Positions 58,301 through 64,000 of a stretch of 64,000 nucleotides of DNA are shown here, one piece after another; the stretch's first letter is position 1, and each line of letters begins with the position of its first letter. Below the pieces are notes generated by a model, which was given only the letters and a program-made list of their open reading frames with translations, searched no databases and had not been told where the DNA came from. The position numbers were made by a program, and so were the translations under genes. Source of the DNA: Ignelater luminosus (taxonomy: Eukaryota > Arthropoda > Insecta > Coleoptera > Elateridae); the NCBI GenBank assembly GCA_011009095.1, contig VTPC01089976.1:268634-332633 (forward strand), given 5' to 3'.

Positions 58301-60235
58301 GGATAAAGACATTCACCATGTTTTTTTATTATAATTTTTATACTGCTTACGTAACCAAGAGAAAATAAATTTAAAAAAGTTTTTGGAAAAGTACTTATAA
58401 GTTAGGAAATAAGTACATTTTATCTGTATTTAAATACTTTTCTTTTTTCAAGTACTTAGTACTCGTACTTAAGTACTTCCACAAAAATGTACTTTGTATT
58501 TAAGTACATTTGTGATATACTTACTCAGCTCTGCATGTAACATATAATTGATATTTGGATATTTGTCCTGCAATGATTTGCATGACTTGATTTTACATTG
58601 TTTTTCTTTTGAAGGTTATTTGTTTTAGTATTATTTAGAGAAACAATATGCCAGAACAGTAATAATTGTTAGTAAGGTAATTGTTTATGCTGGATCAGGG
58701 TAGATTAATTAAGCATGTACATATACAAAGTATTTCTAAATTAAATGGAACATACAGATGAACCAATGCACTTGGATCTCAGAGTTTTTCCAGAAGATTG
58801 TCTGTTTACAAAATAACTGAAGAGGCAAGATTCTTTCCAAATAAAACAGGCTATGTAATGACTGCATTAGATTTCAGAGATTTCTATAGACAAAAGGATT
58901 CTAAAGATTAAACTAGCCCCCTACTTCCAAGACCATTTTCGGAACAAAATCAATTTTTACAAACTAAGTGCAAATAAACCCTTGATAAGTAGTGCACGTA
59001 TACCAAATTTCATTACTGCAGCACAAACGGTACTTGTTAAAAAATCGTGTTAGTTTTTTGCGGGTGCAGTTCAAACACGGCAATCTGATTTTTGAGTAAT
59101 TTTTTTCATTGTTGCTGGTAACAACAAAATTATATTACTATTACTGAAGGTTTTTAAAAAGCAGAAAACTTGATCAAGAATGACATTTTGCCCTAAAACC
59201 AATAATAAAAAAGTTTTTCCTCTTGTAACTCAATCTGGGAACATACTGTATATATTTTTGTGTATTTAGCTTAATTTTCATTGTATTCCTTTTTTTAAAT
59301 TAGAATTTGAAGCAATTACATGTATAATATAAAAAAAAATAATAAGTATAAAACAAACCCAGAATGATTTATAGAAAGATAAGACGTGTTTATTGCTTTT
59401 GTTGGAGATGACAATGAAAGATAACTTTATAAATTTGCGTTGTTAAATATAATTTACCAGGTATTGAAATTGAAAAGAATGAGATAGATTTTCATGAATA
59501 AAAAAATAAAATATCATCTTTATTATTATTAGATGTAAACAAATCTTGAATAAATCTATTTATTTTGATATCTTGAAATTGTTTTTAGGTGACAGCTTAG
59601 AAGAATTAAATGGTTATGGTACAATAAGACCTCGAAATTTAATATCAAGTATTCTTGGTGGTACACCAGGAAGGACAAAAAACTTAGCTATATCTAATCC
59701 GCATGACTTTCGACAAGTGTCTGCTATCATAGATGTGGATATAGTGCCTGAAACATGTAGACGGGTGCGTTTACTCAAGCACGGCTCAGACAAACCACTA
59801 GGATTTTATATTAGAGATGGCACAAGTATGAGAGTGACGCAGAATGGTTTAGAGAAAATACCAGGTATATTCATATCACGTCTTGTACCTGGTGGCTTGG
59901 CAGAATCCACAGGCTTGTTGGCTGTAAATGATGAAGTATTAGAAGTTAATGGTATTGAAGTTAGCGGCAAAACATTGGATCAAGTCACAGATATGATGGT
60001 AGCTAATAGCTCAAATCTAATTATTACTGTTAAACCTGCAAATCAACGAACTGTACCCCCTGTTAGAAGAGGTAGTTTTGGAAGGAATTCACAATTGTCT
60101 AGTGGATCACAACAATCAGCCGGCACTGCACCGTCAGATCCTGAAGATAAATATGATCAAGACGAAATTGTAGATCTAACCGGAATTACTTTAGACGATA
60201 GTATTACAAGAGATGATGGTGTTCTCCATTTATAA
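49249..60235 (+). CDS. par-6: Par-6 cell-polarity scaffold, 3 exons
   Basis: Par-6 joins aPKC, Cdc42-GTP and Par-3/Crumbs at the cell cortex to set apical-basal polarity. Exons are 49,249-49,317, 49,599-49,824 and 59,589-60,235; phases 0 and 1 match, giving 313 residues. Residues ~14-98 are the PB1 domain ([16 protein letters not shown], with the Lys for aPKC binding, and [14 protein letters not shown]). Residues 133-153 are the semi-CRIB ([20 protein letters not shown]). Residues ~156-247 are the PDZ domain with the KPLGFYI loop and [20 protein letters not shown]. The Ser/Gln-rich tail ends DDGVLHL, close to the family's DGTIITL. The protein is somewhat shorter than fly or vertebrate Par-6, mostly in the tail. 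Confidence 0.97.
49599..49824 (+). CDS. par-6: par-6 exon 2, PB1 domain
   Basis: Seventy-five codons plus one base, acceptor TTTTTGCAG, donor GTAAGA. The exon carries most of PB1 including LLPINNDDN, and ends LLRVIIQRK. Confidence 0.96.
49825..51571. other. par-6 intron 2, 5' part
   Basis: AT-rich DNA with no recognisable element or exon. Confidence 0.45.
51572..51735. repeat. TAATCGATTA-syllable repeat block, left
   Basis: Many variants of TAATCGATTA/AATAATCGAATAAT follow a CTGAGCGATTATC edge. The related block at 53,340-53,600 may be the other end of the same element, separated by other insertions. Confidence 0.5.
52002..52550. mobile_element. Non-autonomous element with ~100-bp inverted ends
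   Basis: 52,002-52,292 is a second copy of the repeat at 33,554-33,895. 52,436-52,545 is an inverted partner of the segment starting at 52,046 (GACGATTG(C/T)AAATTG edges), and it also matches the reverse complement of 33,640-33,700 (ACCTCAAACTTATAAACT). The copy here therefore keeps both ends. Confidence 0.7.
52551..53339. other. par-6 intron, nothing recognised
   Basis: No supported gene or element between the repeat blocks. Confidence 0.4.
53340..53600. repeat. AATTGATTAATCG-syllable repeat block, right
   Basis: Repeated AATTGATTAATCGGTT, CAATTA and TTAATCGA variants resemble the block at 51,572-51,735 in composition. Confidence 0.45.
54119..54540. mobile_element. 422-bp mariner-type MITE
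   Basis: Inverted ends of about 69 bp (C(C/A)(A/G)GGTG(T/C)CCCAAATTGAG outermost, then TAGGATAGTAT and AGAGCTTTGGTTAA) with about seven mismatches, flanked by TA at both sides. No ORF. Confidence 0.9.
54541..55790. other. par-6 intron, nothing recognised
   Basis: AT-rich intron; no supported feature. Confidence 0.4.
55791..57730. mobile_element. Nested elements: foldback ends split by a CAGGGT element
   Basis: Outer inverted ends start CTATACCTTT and contain 24-bp-type units (TTTCAAGTTGGGAATAAT) ending in the palindrome GTTTCATAATGAAAC. The left arm (55,791-55,875) has two units; the right arm (57,603-57,730) has four. Between them, 55,878-57,600 is a second element edged CAGGGT..ACCCTG and bounded by TA. 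A further CAGGGTGATCC edge occurs at 57,420. No coding capacity was recognised. Confidence 0.75.
57865..58533. mobile_element. 669-bp hAT-type element of AGTACTT syllables
   Basis: Thirty-two-bp inverted ends (CAGAGCTG(G/A)GTAAGTA then ATCACAAATGTACTT, two mismatches) are flanked by 8 bp AATGTAAC / CATGTAAC, a target duplication with one mismatch. Internally the motif GTACTTGTACTTAAGTAC recurs near both ends. It encodes no protein. Confidence 0.9.
58534..59588. other. par-6 intron, 3' end
   Basis: No recognisable exon or element; it ends in the acceptor GTTTTTAG. Confidence 0.45.
59589..60235 (+). CDS. par-6: par-6 exon 3, semi-CRIB and PDZ
   Basis: Two bases complete a glycine, then 214 codons run to TAA at 60,233. 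The semi-CRIB, PDZ and tail are uninterrupted. Confidence 0.97.
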
Positions 60236-60702
60236 AAAGAAGAAAAACAGGGAAATCGAGGAGTAAACACATCTAATGCAAGACTTTATATACCAGAGAA
60301 GAGGTAAAGAATATTTATATTCTTTTTTTATATATAATATAGTTGAGTGATATCCGAACATTATTAGCATTTTATCTTTGAAAAAATATACTTAATTGTA
60401 ATGAACTGTTGAGACTTATATAACATTCCATTGCAAAGAACTCACAAAGATATAAAGCAATGTATTGTAATAATTCCTATTTTAATTATTTTTTTATCTC
60501 GAATTATTACATATTTTAAAATTTCTCTTCCATACTCGAATTATACTAAAAGTAATAAATATTTTATACATTGTTTTATTAAAGGCTATCTTTTATGGTA
60601 TTTTAGATATTTGCAGTATTTTATTAGTATTTTATTGATTTTAGTTAAAAACTAAAAGTTGTCACATCAACTTTACAGGTATATTCAGCCTTTTTCACAC
60701 CA

Positions 60703-60708
60703 AATAAA
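60703..60708 (+). terminator. Candidate poly(A) signal of par-6
   Basis: AATAAA lies 468 bp after the stop. The 3' UTR in between is AT-rich and lacks long ORFs with family features. Confidence 0.45.
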
Positions 60709-60988
60709 AAAGACCAAGATTTTATAGCGTTTTTAATATAAATGAGCTAAAATAATCGAATCTCCGAGCTTTTTAAATAAAAATGTGAAAGGATGTGAGT
60801 TATTAAACAGGCATTCATTTTTAACCTAAAAGTGTATGTTTTCCCTGCCAGGGACCAAGATGCATAAAGTTTATCATTAACTTTTTAATGAAAATCATAA
60901 AAAGAAGCTTTGATTCCATGTTTCATATTATATTTGGAAATTGAGCTTAAGAATGCAAAAGTTCATGGATATTCTTGATAATAATGCA

Positions 60989-61024
60989 TATATAAATAGA
61001 AGGCATTTGTATTTCAGTCAGTAA
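60989..61024 (+). promoter_or_regulatory. TATA box plus arthropod initiator
   Basis: TATATAAATA at 60,989-60,998 is followed by TCAGTCAGT at 61,014-61,022. Placing +1 at the second A (61,020) puts the TATA start at -31, the normal spacing for insect TATA/Inr core promoters. A short 5' UTR then leads to the ATG at 61,079. Confidence 0.6.
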
Positions 61025-61078
61025 CTATATTACAAATTAATAATTTATTCTTATTAACTGTTCAAATTTAGTTTAATT

Positions 61079-61134
61079 ATGCTGCTATTGTTTCTTTATA
61101 TTTATAAAAGTGTAGAAGCTACCACAACTACACA
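61079..61134 (+). CDS. Putative first exon, signal-peptide-like
   Basis: ATG at 61,079 begins MLLLFLYIYKSVEATTTT, a hydrophobic leader typical of a secreted precursor, and reaches a GTAAGT donor at 61,135 with two bases over. If not spliced, the frame stops one codon later, leaving 19 residues. The TATA/Inr promoter 59 bp upstream supports transcription. I could not find a matching downstream exon in the window, so product and gene length are unknown. Confidence 0.45.
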
Positions 61135-62355
61135 GTAAGTACTTAAATAATAATTCTCTTTATGCTGTTTCTTACTATAATGTTATTTATATAATTATCA
61201 ACGTATTATTTGTATTTATAAAACTAATAAACAAACACATTAAAAAATAAAACAAATGTTGAAATAGTAAAGTTGATGAAACAATTTATTTATTCGTAAT
61301 TTTTACAGTAAAATCAATAATATTTACTTCACTGTAGCAATTACGAAATACAAGAGTATTACAAATTCATTCAGATTGTAATTAATATGTAGTTTTGTAA
61401 ATATTTTTAATTTTAAGTTTTAAATTAAGAGAATTTAAACAGTGAAAACTTTTATCGCGTTTTTGACTTTAAGAACTTTATTATTACAGTTTTCTACTTA
61501 CAAATTTTAATCATGCCTTTTGAAATTCTAAATCATGCGAAGAATAATGAAACAATAATATACAAAAAGAAAATTGTCCGTCCGTTTCATGGCCTTTGTA
61601 TTGTTATCATTATTAGCATAATGCTATCTACTAGTATGTGGATCATGATTGATTATTGACTGTTACATTTACATTCCATTTTTATATAGTATACAAAATA
61701 TGTTTAGTTGCATCACATGTACTTATTAAAATGGTTAGAAATATATATATTTCCAGTTAATTGTTTTTTTATTCATTTTTGTTAATCCTGTAATTGCTCA
61801 TCAGCTTAGAACTTTGATAGTAACCAAATCTGGGACATACTAGTTTTTTTTAAGTTGAAACTAGACTTGGCTCGATTCAGAAAAAGATCCAATCATTCTG
61901 TTTCAAATCAGCGGTAAATATTTTAATTTTTAAACTGATTTTATTTAACTAAATTAACTGAACTTGTGTTGGTCACACCTCATTCATTGCTTCATATTCA
62001 TAACTAGTTAAATTGACACAAATTAATATAAAGGAAGTTCTTTCAGATTTTTGTTTATTTATACAGCATGGTCCAAGAAGTACAACAAACGGGAAAAATT
62101 TTAATTAACTGCTGTACAGAAAGTTGGTTGATGTTTGAAATTGAAACACAGAATAGTAAGGGGTTTCAGAAGTGAAACTCTTGGTGGCACCTTTGAAGTT
62201 TGTGGCGTTAGATTTTGCGACCTTGTAAGAGTCTTTGGAGTTTATTTCAGCAAACCCGAAAGAAATAGTTTTGAAAATGCATATTAGTTCTTTTTTCATT
62301 TTGAGAAATCACTTATTTAATAATGTTTTATTTTACTTATTTGATGTTATAAATA

Positions 62356-62530
62356 CAGTGGAACCCCCATAAGTCGAACTTCTGTAACTCGAATTTTTCT
62401 TCAACTCGAAATTTATTGCGTCCCCTTGCACTTTGTATACTAATTGCACGTAATTTTCCGTAACTCGTATTTTCTATAATTCGAACTAATAATCACGCCC
62501 CTTGGATTCCGTGTTATGGAGGTTCCACTG
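62356..62530. mobile_element. 175-bp pogo/Tigger-type MITE
   Basis: Ends read inward as CAGTGGAACCCCCATAA and CAGTGGAACCTCCATAA (one mismatch in 17), the signature of pogo/Tigger elements. Internal AACTCGAA/AATTCGAA motifs are also typical. TA precedes the left end; the right flank no longer shows TA. Confidence 0.88.
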
Positions 62531-62604
62531 TGTTTTAATTTCATAGTCTTTATCATTATTTATTTTTATGTTACTTGAAGGATAGCAGTGTGATTCGACA
62601 TTAG

Positions 62605-62916
62605 GTACATGATTTGGATATGCCTCTGTACCATTGTCAGTATAACTGTACTGAAATGGCAAGGGGGTATTGTAAGTCTTATTACAACAGGCCCATAAAC
62701 TTTCGAACACCTTCGAAAGATCATATCCAGAGTTTATTGCTCAAGTCTTTCAAAATGTTATTCAGACCCTGCAAGAAACTTATTTTGGTTGACTGGAAAA
62801 AGCATATGTGGAATCTTTTGTTTGAAAACATTCCTCGTTTTATTATTTTGCTTGGAGAATCTGATTCTAAATCTTTTTCGGATGATTCATCTCACGAACT
62901 AATGGAAGTGGAATGA
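62605..62916 (+). CDS. Unassigned 103-residue open segment, possible terminal exon
   Basis: The frame opens after an in-frame stop that doubles as an acceptor-like ATTAG (62,600-62,604) and runs to TGA at 62,914. It has coding-like codon use, starts VHDLDMPLYHCQYNCTEMAR and ends with an acidic, Ser-rich tail (GESDSKSFSDDSSHELMEVE). An AATAAA follows at about 62,991. I recognise no domain. A spliced origin would need an upstream exon ending in phase 0; the small exon at 61,079 has the wrong phase. A relic of a transposon protein is equally possible. Confidence 0.35.
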   Translation, partial: VHDLDMPLYHCQYNCTEMARGYCKSYYNRPINFRTPSKDHIQSLLLKSFKMLFRPCKKLILVDWKKHMWNLLFENIPRFIILLGESDSKSFSDDSSHELMEVE

Positions 62917-64000
62917 GGTCTTACAATTATTTGGCATCAAAATTTTAATGTAATATCACCACAATCATCTTGTGGAAACAAGTTTGTACAATAAATACAT
63001 CATTATCAGCAATCTTTATAACTTGCAATGGAACCCAGGAAAGTGCCCTTAATCACCTAACAAAGGAACAGTACTAGAGACCATTTGCAAAACCACAACA
63101 TTGATTGTCAACCCTCATACACATTGGCAAACATAAGTTTTATTAATTCTTCAAGAATTAATTGTGTTTACATTTAATTCTTGAAAGTTTTGTAGAAACC
63201 TTATTTTTATAATTATGATGTAAATATGCTTACTATTTTTATTAAAAAAATGTAGATAATACATTATAAGTAAAGATTTTTTAAAATTATTATTATAGTT
63301 GTGTTCTTAAAGCAATACAAAGCAGGAAATCTTTAATTCTTATAGTGGAACAAGTCTCCGCACTCAGAAGTATTAAAAAAAGAATCATTTAGATTCCCAG
63401 CATCTAAAAGTAATCATAATCGCACATAAATTTCTTATATATAATTCGAAGAGTTTCCTAGTATAACATTATCACCATCTTTATTTGTGAAAGTAAAAAG
63501 TGAACATTTAATTTCAATATTTTACAAAAAATAGGAATTTTTGTAAAACAATCTTTTACTGTAATCGATTTACAGATTTACAAGAATAAGTCAACAGCAT
63601 GAGGTCAAACGGTTATAAAATCATAACCTTAAAGTACATTAAGTGTCGATAAGAGTTTACAAGCTGAGTTAATAGATAAGCAGCCTGGTTAACAATACTC
63701 AAATTGTCATTCTGCCACAGCCATATACAATCCAGAAACATCGTGACCGGAATATAGGAAAAGTTTTACATGATAATTGTCTGTACTTTCTAAAATTATT
63801 CTTGACTACACAGAGTGTTTCATAAAAACGCAGCACATAAAGATTAGGTTTTCTTTAAGGAAATGCCTTGTATATTTTGCTATTTTCTTATTTCTCATCC
63901 AATGCTGTTTTGTAGAGATCTAAACCAAACAGTTTCAGCATTATTCAATTTTTTTTTGTAATGTAAACATTGTCAAATAACGAGCTACCTTGTTATAATT
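62917..64000. other. Intergenic, right edge
   Basis: AT-rich DNA without a supported gene, RNA or mobile element. Confidence 0.45.

Noticed and set aside
62486..62710. Minus-strand frame reading TPLPFQYSYTDNGTEAYPNH
   Set aside because: It runs into the pogo MITE and lacks splice or poly(A) support; the plus strand over the same DNA has a longer frame and a poly(A) signal.

Overview
The window looks like nuclear DNA of an arthropod, most probably an insect. It is strongly AT-rich, coding sequence sits in short exons with GT..AG introns, and the three recognisable long genes (AP-2, an ethanolamine phosphotransferase, Par-6) read as insect-type orthologues. The rest is intron and intergenic DNA filled with cut-and-paste DNA transposons and MITEs, plus a SINE and LINE relics. 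I see no prokaryotic operon, CRISPR array, virus or tRNA gene.

Layout. (1) 1-22,636, plus strand: the 3' part of a transcription factor AP-2 gene. It has an upstream exon (923-1234), a previously unremarked in-phase alternative first exon (12,741-12,947), a middle exon (16,612-16,819) and one large exon carrying the whole DNA-binding/dimerisation domain (21,641-22,374). Its introns hold a 220-bp-arm inverted repeat, a tRNA-derived SINE, a 1.3-kb mariner-type element and a hAT-like element. (2) 26,111-29,099, plus: a seven-exon CDP-alcohol phosphotransferase of the EPT1/SELENOI type, with an intact catalytic motif but an uncertain last exon. (3) 29,165-32,426: a 3.26-kb DNA transposon with 18-bp terminal inverted repeats, an exact 8-bp target duplication, ATATCC-rich subterminal arrays and broken minus-strand ORFs I cannot place in a family. 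(4) 33-46 kb: gene-poor DNA with a degraded mariner, a Mutator-like relic, several MITEs and a retroposon-like block. (5) 46,142-48,721, minus: a two-exon CHCHD7-type twin-CX9C mitochondrial protein, head-to-head (527 bp) with (6) par-6, plus, 49,249-60,235, whose 9.8-kb intron holds at least six repeat structures. (7) 61-63 kb: a clear TATA/initiator core promoter in front of a tiny signal-peptide-like exon, a pogo/Tigger MITE, and an unassigned 104-codon open segment followed by a poly(A) signal.

The genes do not form one pathway. AP-2 is a developmental transcription factor, EPT makes phosphatidylethanolamine in the endoplasmic reticulum, CHCHD7 is a small mitochondrial intermembrane-space type protein, and Par-6 is a cell-polarity scaffold. 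The most distinctive material is mobile: the 3.26-kb element with direct (not inverted) subterminal arrays, and a set of hAT-like elements that share a CAGAGCT end but are each built from a different short palindromic 'syllable'. All family names come from motif recognition by eye; no search or alignment program was run.
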